DNA from: Promerops cafer
Taxonomy: Eukaryota; Chordata; Aves; Passeriformes; Nectariniidae
Length of the DNA stretch: 64,000 nt
Reading direction: 5' to 3'
Assembly (NCBI GenBank): GCA_013398275.1
Contig: VZSE01013231.1
Location: 62,001 to 126,000, forward strand
Under the pieces are notes generated by a model that was not told where the DNA came from, ran no database searches, and was given only the letters and a program-made list of their open reading frames with translations. Position numbers and translations under genes: made by a program. How positions within the stretch are numbered: position 1 is the first letter of the stretch; each line of letters begins with the position of its first letter. Below are positions 37,842 through 49,872 of this stretch, piece after piece.

Positions 37842-38403
37842 TGTTGGTTTTAGCTGTAGAGTTAATATTCTTTACAGTAGCTGGTGTGGGTTAGGTTTTG
37901 GATTTATGCTGAAAAAATTATTGATAATGTAGAGATATTTTCAGTGTTGCTGAGCAGTGTTTACACAGCATTAAGGGTCCTTCTGATTCTCACATCACCC
38001 CACCAGTGAGTAGGTTGGGGATGTACAAGAATTTGGGAGGTGACACTGGTACAGCTGACCCTAACTCAGCCAGGGGATATTCCATACCATATGATGTCAT
38101 GTTCAGCATATAAAGCTGGAGGACGAAGAAGAAGAAAGGGGGGAATGCTCAGGGAAATGACATTTGTCTTCCCAGGTCACAATTACACCCAATGGAGCCT
38201 TGTCTGCCTGTGGAATGTGGTGAGTTAATTCCTTTGTTTCCTTTGCTTATGCAAGTGGCTTTTGGTTTACTTATTAAACTATATTTATCTCAATGCACAA
38301 GTTTGCTCAGTTTTACCCTTCTGATTCTCTCTCACATCCCACTGGAGCAGGAAGTGAGTGAGAGTCTGTTTGTGGCTTAGTTGCTGGCTGGGATTAAACC
38401 ACA
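37842..38403 (-). mobile_element. Solo LTR of an avian endogenous retrovirus, minus strand
   Basis: On the minus strand the element starts TGTGGTTTAATCCCAGCC and continues AGCAACTAAG, the head of a very common bird LTR. Further family phrases follow in order: 'cagtgggatgtgagagagaa', 'gataaatatagtttaataag' (polyadenylation region), 'gtgtcacctcccaaattctt', 'ccccaacctactcactggtg', 'cactgctcagcaacactgaa' and 'ataaatccaaaacctaaccc'. It ends 'taaaaccaaca', giving TG...CA borders at 38403 and 37842. No primer site or coding sequence lies beyond either end, so it is a solo LTR. The flanking five-base words (agccg and agagg) do not match well, so the target duplication has decayed or a border is off by a few bases. 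The open frames 37612-37932 and 38040-38228 overlap it and are not genes. Confidence 0.9.
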
Positions 38404-39597
38404 AGAGGACACAACTCTGTAGCCTGCCAGAGACTGCTTTTGGGAAGGATTCTGTACAAAGGAAAGAAAAGTAGCAGAAATAGGAAGAGGAAATGAGATA
38501 CAGATGCAATAGACAAAACTGTTCTGGCTAAAGATGAGCCAAGCACCTGTGAAATGCAGCACTCTTCAAACCTATGAGCAGCAGAGACATTAACCTTTCC
38601 TGTCCAGACTCATCCTCTCAAGGCATTTTGGAGTAGAACTCATTGCAAAAGAAAAAGCTTGTTCTCATCACCAGTGAATCTCTATTTTAAAAATAGCTTG
38701 TCAACAAAAAACAGTTTACATTTGACTACAAAGATTGTTAGAAGCCCTGGTTGGTTTTTATTCTACAACTCAGTGACCCATTTTGACTGTCAGACAAAAG
38801 GGATGCTGGACTTCCCACCTTTAGAACTAAACAACTCATGACAGAAAGTACACAACGAGAATATAAGGATAAAAGTCAGTAAGACACACTGCCAATTTTA
38901 TCTCAATCAAACTTTACAAGACAATTATATTTAGATATAACTCTGTTGCTTCCTTGAGTCACGTTTTTTCACTTAATTAGTCACAGTGGTAGGGACTAGA
39001 ATAGATATATAGGAAGCAATTAGATAGAGGCCTGTATCCCACATGCTCTCTCTGATGAGAGACAAAAGTGGGTGCTTTGGAAAGAAATGAAGTTTGCAGA
39101 ACGAGCATTGGTAATTCCTTGATAATTTCTTAGTCTTAAAATTAATTTCTTGAGATAAGGTTATGTCTTTAGATTGACTAATCTTAAGAAATTGTTTTGA
39201 ATCTGGCACATTTTACAGCATTCCTGGCAATCAATTACATAGTTATATTTTGTTCTCAGTGAAAACACACTTAATTTTTTATCCTAGTTAGAGACATTCT
39301 AGTAATTTCATTTGATGTTCTCTGGTTCTTGTCTTCTGATAAAGGCTGAAGAAAACTCTTCTTTCTAGGTCATTCATATGGCAAACACAACTTCAGTTTC
39401 CTCTTCCACACAGTGCTGAGTACACATGTGAGAAGAAGCTCCTCACTCTCCCTATGGGGGTCCCTCTCAGTCAGTCTCCATGCTCCAGACCCAAACTGGA
39501 GAGGGGATGGGGATGACTCCTGGGCCAAATAACTGACCAATAAAAAACTGTTTTTGCAAGCAGGGATGTACCAGCAGGTCAGTAACTAGCTCCAGCT

Positions 39598-39719
39598 GCA
39601 AAAAGAAAACAACAAAAAAAAAACCCCACAACAACCAAACAAAACCCAAACACCACTAAAAACTGAAAAAAAAAAAAAAAAAAAAAAAAAANAAAAAAAA
39701 AAAAAAAAAAAAAAAAAAA
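39598..39719. repeat. A-rich low-complexity tract ending in a 54-base poly-A with one N
   Basis: Mixed CAAA/CCAAAC sequence passes into an uninterrupted A run at 39666-39719, with a single N at 39692. The run length is probably uncertain in the assembly. The minus-strand frame at 39467-39649 reads through it and is spurious. Confidence 0.93.
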
Positions 39720-40750
39720 TCAAACCCTCAGCAGTATCCTGAACCAATTCTGAGAGATTCCACTGTGCCCTTCAGCAAGCTCCTCTCCCTGACACTTCTT
39801 TCTTAGAGGTTTTTTCCTCTCACATGGTTTATTCATGAACCCAGAAGTGTCTCTCTCACTCATGGCTCTGTAGTCCCACCCTCAGAGCCAGCTGATATTT
39901 CCAAAATGAAGGAGTGACTTTCAGTCCAAAAATTAGGCAATGCAAAATACTCCTTGGCTTACAAAAAATGAACAGATTCTTGGTGACTGGACTGTAACTT
40001 CACATCTAGCTATTGTGCACTTCACTAATCATCCTGAAAGAGGAAAGAAAATCACTGAACACTGAAAACCAGATTTCATTTACCATAAAGGTATCAAGAT
40101 TATTTGTTGATAAAACATTTTAATCTTACTAAAAATGAGAATTAACAAAGAAAACTAGGAACAGGGGAATTTTGACCTTGAGTACAGACTAGGAAGACTA
40201 TTTATCTTAGAACTGTTGAAAGCATTTCTTATCTTAGACTTCAGAGATATTCCTCCTAGGGAGCTGGAGAGCAGTACAGGCACGGTGTCTTTATTCCTTG
40301 ATGTATTGTATCCAATCACTTTTTATTTCACAGTTCATTATCAAGAAACATTAACTTCTGTAAGAATGAAACAGAGTTTCCATGGAAGCTTGCTTACACT
40401 CAAAAGGTAATTCAGATGAAGAATTACATGTATGATTTTTTTATTCCCTGTGCATTTTGGCAGGAGATTTCAACAAATATTGAAATAAAAAGAAACAATC
40501 AGAGACCTAAAAGCAAAGGGAAGAGTCTGCTCATCTGTCAAAGACTGGTTTATCACCTAACTTTTCTCGTTAAATAGCCAAGTTTCAACAGTTGAGTTAA
40601 AAAACTTATTTCAGTTGTTAATCCAAATGATTTTAATGGGAATACTTAAGGATATTTTAATAAGAATACTTTAGGGCTATGTATTACTACACACAAGAAA
40701 TTCTGGAATCAGAATATCAGTTGCTATATGTAATTCCCTTTTTCCAAGCA

Positions 40751-40808
40751 GAGATATATCTATCTATATGGATATGGATAGATAGATATAGATATACATA
40801 CAGATATA
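40751..40808. repeat. Imperfect (GATA)n/(TATC)n microsatellite
   Basis: ATCTATCTATATGGATATGG leads into GATAGATAGATATAGATAT. The first half is TATC-like and the second GATA-like, giving a near palindromic arrangement centred around 40772. Confidence 0.85.
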
Positions 40809-42106
40809 CTCCTTGCCAAAAATGAAGTGAGAATACCTAATATAGGACTGAAGCTCTTCTATTCAGCCTTATCCTAAATGTACAGAGACTCAACCTCTGA
40901 ATAACAAATTGAGGTTTTTTGTTTTCAAATGAAAATCCTGAGATAATTTGGCAGCAATACACAATCTATATCATTATTATTCCATGAAGTTGTGAGGTAC
41001 TAGAAGTATTCTTTTACTGACTAGTGCATTTAAAGTTTCTCTGAGATTTCTCTTCAGTACAGTCATTATGAAAATAGACTGGACAGTGGTAGAGTCAAAA
41101 TGTCAGAAAGCATCTCCTCATTTTAAATTGAGACAGAGCAGGTGTTATTTTATGGGTATGTATTCTTAAATATTGCATGGAATGTGTAATGCATGATTAT
41201 AACAATGAAGGATGTGCTTCTTTGTCTGCAGAGAAGAATATGTAGAATTAAAGTAAGCAGTATGAGCATAATTTCTTTATTGTTTGCAACATAATGACAA
41301 GAGAAGCAGCAGCTGCTGAATTGAGCCTTCCTTTATCCTCCAGTATGAGGAGAGGGAATGAGGAGAATGCAGATGTTGGGTTGAATTCTGCACACAAGCA
41401 TGTGATAGCAGGCAGTGTAGAAACAGAGTGTCAGAAGAGAGCTTTCATACAATTATTATCTTTGGTGCCCCTTTAACGGTGCATGACAGATACTGTAGAA
41501 AAACAGCTGCAGAACTTCACTCTGCGATCAGATTCGTTATTTCAGTCAATAATGCAAACATAACCCAGTACACAGAAAGTTGCCTTGGGAAAGTAGAAAC
41601 CTTCCAGGGTTAAGCACCCTCTCTTCCAAAAGGGCCCAAGTTAAAATGCTGGGTTTGACACCAATTTTCTGTAGGACTTCAGGCTACTCATGTACTTCCT
41701 CTGCTCTGACTGTAATATCTGTGAAAAAAAGAGAGAATACTGACTCACCTAGCTCAAAGGCAAACTAAAGATTAATTAGTTTGTGCTCGTATAGAGCTTT
41801 GAAAATGTCAAGGCTATATAACTACTGTTAAATAAATGGCAAAAAGTCAGATTGGACAAGTACAGAGCAGGACTGCAAGGGTTTATCACTGTATCTTAGC
41901 AATTATCTATAACACTATCCAGAAAAGATTTCTTATAGTAGATACAGGTAGTTAGAAGAAAAGTATGGACCTGTTTTATAGCAATATTTTTTCCGAGAAT
42001 GTAAAAGGAAATGAGAAAGCAAACAAAAATTTTGACTTTTCTGAACTTTTAAATTCAGCAGGGCAATATGTCAGTGCTCTATCTCAACTGGTTCATCTTC
42101 TACTGA

Positions 42107-42126
42107 AGTAGTATTCAAATACTACT
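42107..42126. repeat. Short perfect inverted repeat
   Basis: AGTAGTATT, two bases, then AATACTACT: a 9-base perfect inverted repeat in AT-rich DNA. No function is implied. Confidence 0.8.
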
Positions 42127-44263
42127 GTATAATACATCTGGAAATGTCCTGTCCATTTGGATGGGAAATAAAAAGTAATAAAAAAATATCCCTCTGACAG
42201 AGACTAGGGCCACAGGGCTGAATGTAGTTAATTTGTTTCCACTCGACTTTATACAATGAGGAACATCACCATTTTAAGTCCTGAATTTTTCTGAGAAAAC
42301 TGCAGTGATCAATGTCCCATGATAACAGTTTGAATGTGATGTATGTTACTCATAGTGGAGTGATTACTTAGAAACTGCACAAGAAGATCCAGCTTCCTCC
42401 CCCATCCCATTCCAAGTAGTGAACAAAATTTCCTAAATATTCTCATTGACCCTCATAAAAATTCCCTTAAGTTTCTCATTATTTTACTACCAGAAGTCAT
42501 GCTGTTCTTATTTTTCAGTTTTCACTCTCCATTTTGCAGACATCAGATTATTTGGATTTGCAGGCACAGGATCACTAGTCATTTAAAAGTTGCTCTTTTC
42601 TGCCAATGCTTATTGCCCAGTTCTTAATAGTCTGGTATTTAGAAATACACCAATCACTTTATTGGGGCTTTCAAGTAATTTCACCCTGCATCAGGAGGAT
42701 CATACAAACCAGATGGAGACAAATGGATCTTACATTTCTTGTGTTTATCTGGATTTCAATGTATAAGCACTTTTGTCCAAGACTAAACATTACCATGTAA
42801 AGTTACAATGCTGCAGATATTTAAAGAAAAACAGAATGAAACTCAAATTAGAAACTGAGGTTATTGCAAAAGTTACATTTGGAGTGCTGCTGGTAGGATT
42901 TTATATTCTTTCACAAATCTCACGTTGCTTTCTCAAACAAGTTCTTCAAAAACAAATCAAGCCATGCTTTTCCATTTTAAATTTTTGGTTGTGCAGAACT
43001 ATGACCTCTGTACCAGTGTGATGAATTATGAGCTGAATTATGTGTAAGAGTGACTTCTGAGGGGCATCACCTCACATAATCCAGGCAAAGTTCTTGCATT
43101 TTAGAGTTTTCTCTATATAAACACACCCCTACACACAAAGGCAGTGTTTAGACTTACAGTGCAAGCAGACAATTCCACATGATTAATTAGATTCACATGA
43201 GAGGGACCCTAAAGCAAAATAAACTTATTTTTGCTAAGTGTTTATTCTACCATTTCTTACAAATTCACATGGTCTCTACAAACTGATATTGAAGTTCTCT
43301 ATATCTACAGGTTTTCAAAGTTAAAACCTCACCAAGGGCAAAAATCAACAGCAACATATCTAAGACTGGCAGGAGAGATGAATGATAGCATGGCAAAAAC
43401 ATAAAAGTAAAAACTCCATGGAGTAGAGCAGGGAGCATAACACACTCCCACAAATGCAACAAATTCCACAAAGTCATCACTCCAAACACTACACCCACTG
43501 ACATCTACCCCATGATTTTCTTCTCAGGTTATATTCCTCCCGAGCATCCTGAATATTTGATTTATTTGCACTATTAATTTATCCATCCCACCTGTGTTCC
43601 CTTAGATATTTAATTGATTGCCCTTAATTGTTCTGGCCATCTGTGATATCTTAGTCATTTAATTGATTGTTTTTATTGATCCTTGCAGCTTCATTGTCAC
43701 CTAGATGAATCAAAAGTCACTGGCTGATATAATTTATATCTCTTCATTCTTGGTGTGCATCTATGCACTTTCATCTCCTGAGGGAGATGGGGCAGAGGAG
43801 GACAGCAAACACCTGAAGTCTCATTATGTTCTACCTGTTTGGCCAGGAGTTGATTTCAGTGACACTTTTCCTAGCTACTTGGGCATCAGGGCACTCATTC
43901 TCTTCCTGGAACACAGGCTTTATTCTAATAAAACATGGACAATAAAATAAAATTAAAAGAAAATAATTATGCATAACAACAAGATTTGCAGCACGGTGGT
44001 AAATCTGCCTTTTATCCTGACCTGCAATGCAAGTGAATTCCATTGAGCTCACTTGTAAGAAAACTTTAGTCCAGCAGTCAAGCACTACTGACAAGGAAAG
44101 CATCATTGCTGATTTCAGCTCTCACACAACAGGGCACCGCTACAAATAGAGGGTGTCATAATTGTATTCTGAATAATGAATGGCATGAAGGGTATCTTTT
44201 TCACTTATTAAGCCTTTAGGCACAGAATTAAAGGCATAGGAGATTATACCTGATATAGCAAAT

Positions 44264-44315
44264 TATATGTAAAACTGAAGTTTTATGTAAAATTATGTAA
44301 AATATATGTAAAATA
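44264..44315. repeat. Short irregular TATGTAAAA repeat
   Basis: Four spaced copies of TATGTAAAA or TTATGTAAAA occur in about 50 bases. It is a local expansion with no coding content. Confidence 0.7.
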
Positions 44316-45003
44316 GATGATAATCTTGTTCCGTCTGGGACACTTAGATATAATCTATAAAATGTGACAGCTCTGGTGAAGGCAGATGAGAAATTTGTAG
44401 GAGTCAGAAAAATACTTGATGGTTTCCTTTAACGAGGAAGTATTTGATGTTCTGTACATAGTCTCCTGGACATGTCAGTCAATTTCCTAATTATAGCAGT
44501 TCATAATCTAGCAGTTAGTAAAGTAATAGAGAAAAAGAAGAGAAGATAATAGTAATCTTTCACCTGCTCTGCTTCATCCTTGGAGCCTCAGATCACTAGG
44601 ATCTGCGAGTAAACAAATAGAGAAAGGACACAAGCAAAGCAGAAAACAGAGAGGAAGAATTTAAATAGGCTCACAGTAATGGAAAACAATCCTCCCCAAA
44701 AAAGGAAAAACACAAGAAAGAAGGGAAAGTAGTGGATGCAGGCTTAAAGCTGAGTCAATAAAACTGTAGTGAAGATCTCAAAAGCAAGAAAATTCAGAAA
44801 AATAAAAAACAAAGTCTATACTCAGAGTAGCAAAGATAGAGCAGATCACAACACACAGAAAAATGATCTTCCATCTGACTCTTGATTCACAAATTCTGTA
44901 GCACAACTCTGACACTGGCCAGCGCTGGAAACCTCACTGGAAGGAAGAAAGCCAGAAGAGGGAAAAGAGTTCTTACCTTTCTAGCTGCTAGCTGTGCCTG
45001 AGG

Positions 45004-45043
45004 ATTCTGTATCTTGATTCTGTATCTTGAATTCTGTATCTTT
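45004..45043. repeat. Three-copy minisatellite, unit ATTCTGTATCTTG(A)
   Basis: Three head-to-tail copies of a 13 to 14 base unit lie at 45004, 45017 and 45031, the last diverged at its end. On the minus strand they sit just upstream of a strong splice donor (AGAAAG then GTAAGA, at about 44977). Confidence 0.85.
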
Positions 45044-48000
45044 TCTGTTTTTATATTTGTCCTCTTCATATACCATTACTGTACTGGCAGGTATCCTGCA
45101 TTCCACAGAATAATAACATACTCTTTGACAAAATTATCTTTCCTTAAACTTTGATTTTTTGGTGTGTTTTCCAGTATTTCTAACTTGAAGATCCACAACT
45201 AAAACTTTCTAATATACCTGTTTCAGAACACCTGCACTCTGTCTTTTTCTCTCTGGAATTTTCTCTTTTCACTGGTGCATAGCCAGACTGAAATGTGTTT
45301 ACCTTGACCACACAAATGTATCACCACCACAAGCATCCAAATCATAAAAAAGTATGCTTTCTGACAGTGCTCTAACAAATGCATAACAATACACGTGGTT
45401 CAAGAAAAATTGGTAAAACATATTAAAAAGGAAAATAAGATCAAACCCCTAATAAAATGAGATATTTAATTTTACCCAGTTTTCTGCGTCGTAAGATGGA
45501 AGAAAGAATCTACCTGAGCAATGTTCATCACATTGTCACATCATACTGTTTCCCCCTGAGAAAATAATAAAATTTAACACAGAGGTAAGAGCTGATTAAT
45601 TAAAAATAATCCATTCAATGGATAAAAGTCTGTCTACACTTTTCATCCTGGATCCGTGCACTCATAAACAGCATAACCTGTATATTATAGCTGGATCAGA
45701 AGCTCTGTACCTTTAATAAGCTCTGTACCAATTCCTTCCTAGTGTGGTCCTTCTGTATGGGACTCCATTTCTGACTTGGCTGTCAAGTGTCATGGGAACA
45801 TTCCTGTGAGGGCATGAGGAATAGGTGGTGGAAGATTGGACAACATGTCCAAAACTGTTAAAAATTGTTACTTTAGTTTCATTCTATTCTAAAAGCATAA
45901 ATCAAAACAGTCAGTTTCTTCACAATTCCACTGAAGACACATCTCCCTGCAAGCTGCCACAGCTACCTTCAAATTCCCCTTGTTACTGGCAGAGCAACTT
46001 CTTTGATGTGTCCAGCACTGCAGCACCTAATAAGATTTGCTCTTACCAAAGACATATTGAGTTGTTGAGAAGAAAACAGCTCCTCAAATGCCCAGTGGGA
46101 ATAATCCCACAGTACTTTGAGACCCACCTGCATATCCAAGCTTGGTCGTGATGGGCCTGCCACCTAAGTGGTCTTCAAGAACACCAGCCTGTGGACCACT
46201 GCTACAAGGAAAGCGGCCGCTGTTTCCAAGAACACCTGACTTGCCTTATCCAAGGAAAAGTGAACTTCAAAAGCTGTAGTAGGGTTCCCAGTAACTGGTA
46301 AAGAACACTACGTCTAGGTCCATGTCAGAACAGCCTAAACTGACATGCAGAACTGAGTCCTTTCCCTCTAGGACCTGAACCTCGTCTCAAGGTTGCCTGG
46401 ACTCAGGCTTGATTTAAGTTTGGCAATTCTGATTTGGATGTGAATACAAGCTCACACTCACATGCAACAGGAAATAGCAGCTACTGGCGTGTACATTTCA
46501 TTGTGATGCAACATCCGATATGCAGCAGTTCTGGATGTGACTCCTGGACAATGTAAAACACATTTTCCTCTGTTAATGAATTTTTAATTTGTCATTCTAG
46601 TACCTATCTGGCAATGTTCGCAGGGAAAAAGGAAACAAAACTCATAAAAATTTATATTTTGTCATCTTTCTTGGTTATATAATTTCTCCTCAGACAGTGG
46701 GGGAAAACCTCCAACTGTTTGAAACATAGACATTTGTTTACCTCTATTTCACATAGCTTTAATCTCTTGCTTTTCTCACTCACATTGTTCTCTGTCTCTG
46801 CATTCCTAGATTTCATCTCAATTTTAAACACCAGGAAATGTTATTTTGTGGTGATTTGGTTCTCCTTATTTTAATTACAAATAGGTGAGTTAATGGCTAT
46901 TGGAGAAAAACAGTTTAAGAGCAGGAAAGATGGTTAACACATTCACACTGCTACCAGTCTAGCAAAAACTAGTTTGTGCCTTAAGAAAAGTGAAATTTGA
47001 AGGAAAGCTTTTGAGAAGGCCAGGTTGAGAGGTCAATGTTTTCAGGGAAGAATGATCTTGGAGACAGACAGCAAAGTAAACCACACTGTAGATTAACCAA
47101 CCCTCTGTACTCTGACTGTTGTCTTCAGGGACAATTTATCAGACTCCCATAAGCTTCATCTGTTTTTTCCGTCAGAGAGAAGATCAAGTATAGTGATAAT
47201 TAAATCTTCAACAAAGCTTTAAATTGTCTTTGTTACAAATAAAATGGTGATTCTGTCCTTCATTTTTATACAGCAGACTTACCTGCTGGGCTCAAATCCA
47301 CATCTCCCAAGAGCAATTTTTTTTTTTCATTTTATGTGATCAGTCAAATTTCTTGACAAGACTTACATTTTTATGAGGAAACACAGTGATGTATTTAAAT
47401 ACGTTTTTGAGTAAAAATACCTGAATTTGACTTTTTTCACAACACTCCAATGTTCATAGCTATTGCTTAGAAACTGAATTTCAGCTAAGAAACATGGATG
47501 CATAAATTGCAAAATAAAAATATTTTTTAAAAATTCCTCTTTAGAGAAACACAGTTTAAATTCACCAGCCACCTCTAACAGAAACCAGATTTCTAATTTC
47601 TTTAACTTTACTCCAGTTATTCCATAATGTACATATCCCAGGCAGATCTGCTATACATCTTCATCTCTTTTTTTCCCTCTCTCTTCTCTGCCTATATTGT
47701 GACTTAGGCTGCCAAGATGTTAAAGCCACATACCTTATTAGTCTTTATTTCAAATAATACAGTTTTTTCTTTGTCCTGGCCCTTAGGCTCTGTAAGACAA
47801 AAGCAGGAGTGAATATTACTTTATAGAAAGGAAATAATTTAGATTTGAAGCCTGTAGTGGAAATGTTACAGTAGAAGCCTTGGACTGATTAGATTGTTTC
47901 AAAGCTTTTCTGTGACTTTGATTGATTGAATTTGCCCATGGCACTCCTAGTGGTAATGATACTGTGATTATTTAAGCAGAAAGTAACTTAAGGATAGGCT

Positions 48001-48174
48001 GAGCATGTAAACTTTGAATTTCCTAGCTTTCACCATTTTGCATTTTCCATAGCTTCTATTCAAGAATAGTGCAGTTTGCATTGTGTGATATTTACTGCAG
48101 CTGTCATTCACTTACTTTTCTTGTTTGAATTTTGCAGCACATTTTTGTGGAAATGCATAAGCTCTTCCCATGGG

Positions 48175-49080
48175 TAAGGCCGGCCCCAAACAACTCCCTC
48201 AACAAGACTTTTATAAGGGCTTTTGGTTGTTCATATACTCTGAGTTAGACACACAAGAGAAATACCAACAAGATATTCTTAAGAGGTCAAAAGAACAAAA
48301 AAGGCTTTACTGGCAACTTTAGTAAATCAGAGAACTTTGGAAAAATGTTTAGAGCAGCATTCAACCAACATGAAACCCTTCCACAAAGCACTAACTTAAC
48401 CCATTCAACTTAGCAAACTCCAAGCCCTTTTAATTTTAAGTTACTCAAAAATTCTGAGAAGAGGGAAATAGAAGAAAGAGAAAGAAAGAAAGACAGAAAA
48501 GATATAGAAAAGAACAGATATACAAACTCCCAGGATCTAGCAGTGTTCAGCTAATAGAAAGTCCAAAAGGAGGTAGGATTAAGACATGCATTTACCTCGT
48601 ATTCAGCTTTAAATACTTCCTGACCTTCCTGGCCTTTTCCCCCAGGTGGAACTTCTGGTCATTTGGCCAATTAGGAGCTGAATTAGAGGCTCCAGGGGCA
48701 GGTGTGGACCTCTGGTATGCCCATGATTGGCAGCCACTGCCAGGCAGGAATACTGGCTCTAGGGAGGTGGCATGAGTAGGGCAGTGCACTGCCTTGCCAG
48801 GTCAAGGCCAGACCTGCCCCTTCACCCGCACGCATGCGCTCCAAAATGTCTCCAGAGATCAGTCTTTGCAGCCTCTCACCCCACGCTGGGTGTCTGATAG
48901 GTATGCCAAGGCAGTTTAATGGCACTGGCACTCTCCAGAACAGACAGGCCTCCGTGCCTCCCTTCCCCAGAAGAAATTATCAGACAGCAGACAGATATGG
49001 CTACTTGTGAGGAAATAGGATAAGGAGAGGTCTCGCAGCCTCTGAACAAACAACTGAACAGTCTGCAGGACTTGTCACAG
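48175..49080 (-). mobile_element. Possible LTR-retroelement LTR, minus strand
   Basis: This block is GC-richer and has LTR-like order on the minus strand: a TGTGACAAG start near 49080, a TATTTAAAG box (48615-48607), an AGTAAA polyadenylation-like signal about 300 bases on (48311-48306), and a GGGGCCGGCC stretch close to the far end. The 'tttggggccggcc' phrase recalls the 3' end of some songbird LTRs. No clear target duplication or primer site is visible, and both borders are guesses. The open frames within it (48592-48931) have no recognisable domains. Other GC-rich repeats or a decayed retrocopy are alternatives. Confidence 0.35.
48461..48510. repeat. GA-rich tract with (GAAA)n core
   Basis: GAAAGAAAGAAAGA with flanking purine-rich sequence, lying inside the possible LTR block. 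Confidence 0.8.
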
Positions 49081-49738
49081 CTTTACAATACTGTGTCTTG
49101 TCCTTCTATAATGTCACACAAGTCACTCACAGTAGGAGTGTTTCCCCTCCTCGGACAATACCTCTCGTACATCCATATAATATGTTCTTTGCTTCTTCTG
49201 GGAGATCCAGCAGGTGGACAGAAGGACAGGAACCAGGATACACCTTTCCTTTGGGCTAACTGCCTCACTGCCCAGTGCACTTGCTTTGCCCTTGTCCTTC
49301 ATTCTCTCCTTTTGCTATAAGCTCTTATTTTCTTAGTCATCCCAGTTCCTTCACACCATTAAGAGACAGTAACCTTTTACTTCTGTGATACTACACTGGT
49401 TTTATTTCTATTTGTAGCACTCCTTTTATAATTGTCTTCACTTGCATCCCACACACAGACATCTCCTCTCTTTTATTCAGCATAGTGCAAGTAATAATTT
49501 CCTGTCAAGCATTTTCTACCTGAATGCATTCGTTGTCCAGCGTAAAAAATAAAAGGTATATAAATATCTTCAATTTTATTTAAAAAATCTAAAGGACAAA
49601 GTTATTTTTAATTGTGTCTGAAAAATACATTGTGGTTGTGACTGAGGGCAGTTGATGTGAATTTCTATATCATTGAAGAAGACTATGAGGAATGTGAAGA
49701 AATATTTTTCTGAAGCTGTAAGATTTTAAACATGGCTT

Positions 49739-49784
49739 TTGGTTTTTCTACCCCATTTCAACATTACTTGGTTTTTCTACCCCT
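49739..49784. repeat. 16-base direct duplication
   Basis: The word TTGGTTTTTCTACCCC occurs at about 49739 and again at about 49769 with 14 bases between. It is a small local duplication just upstream of a CR1 tail. Confidence 0.75.
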
Positions 49785-49817
49785 TGCCTTTAAAATACTC
49801 ACATACATATGGTGCAG

Positions 49818-49872
49818 TTGGTGATCTCAGAGGTCTTTTCTAACCTAGTTTATTCCATGATTCTCTGATTCC
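49818..49872 (+). mobile_element. CR1 LINE tail, about 55 bases, plus strand
   Basis: The terminal CR1 phrase 'ttggtgatctcagaggtctt', followed by 'ttctaacctagtttattcc' and 'atgattctctgattcc', is the 3' untranslated tail of an avian CR1. Only the end of the element was inserted, or only the end survives. Sequence before 49818 is not recognisable as CR1. Confidence 0.88.

Larger units (their letters stand above)
38404..49817. other. AT-rich non-coding stretch, no gene seen
   Basis: Apart from the A tract, GATA microsatellite, small tandem repeat, CAATGC-poor AT stretches and the LTR-like block listed separately, I see no gene. Strong isolated minus-strand donors occur near 41744, 44976 and 47282 (the last is CAG then GTAAGT), but none has a convincing acceptor and open frame. 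A somewhat GC-richer block at 45900-46260, containing GCGGCCGC at 46213-46220, has open frames on both strands that I cannot identify. Confidence 0.55.

Noticed and set aside
41741..41770. Strong minus-strand donor GAGCTAG then GTGAGT
   Set aside because: The nearest acceptor would leave a 16-base exon with a weak pyrimidine tract.
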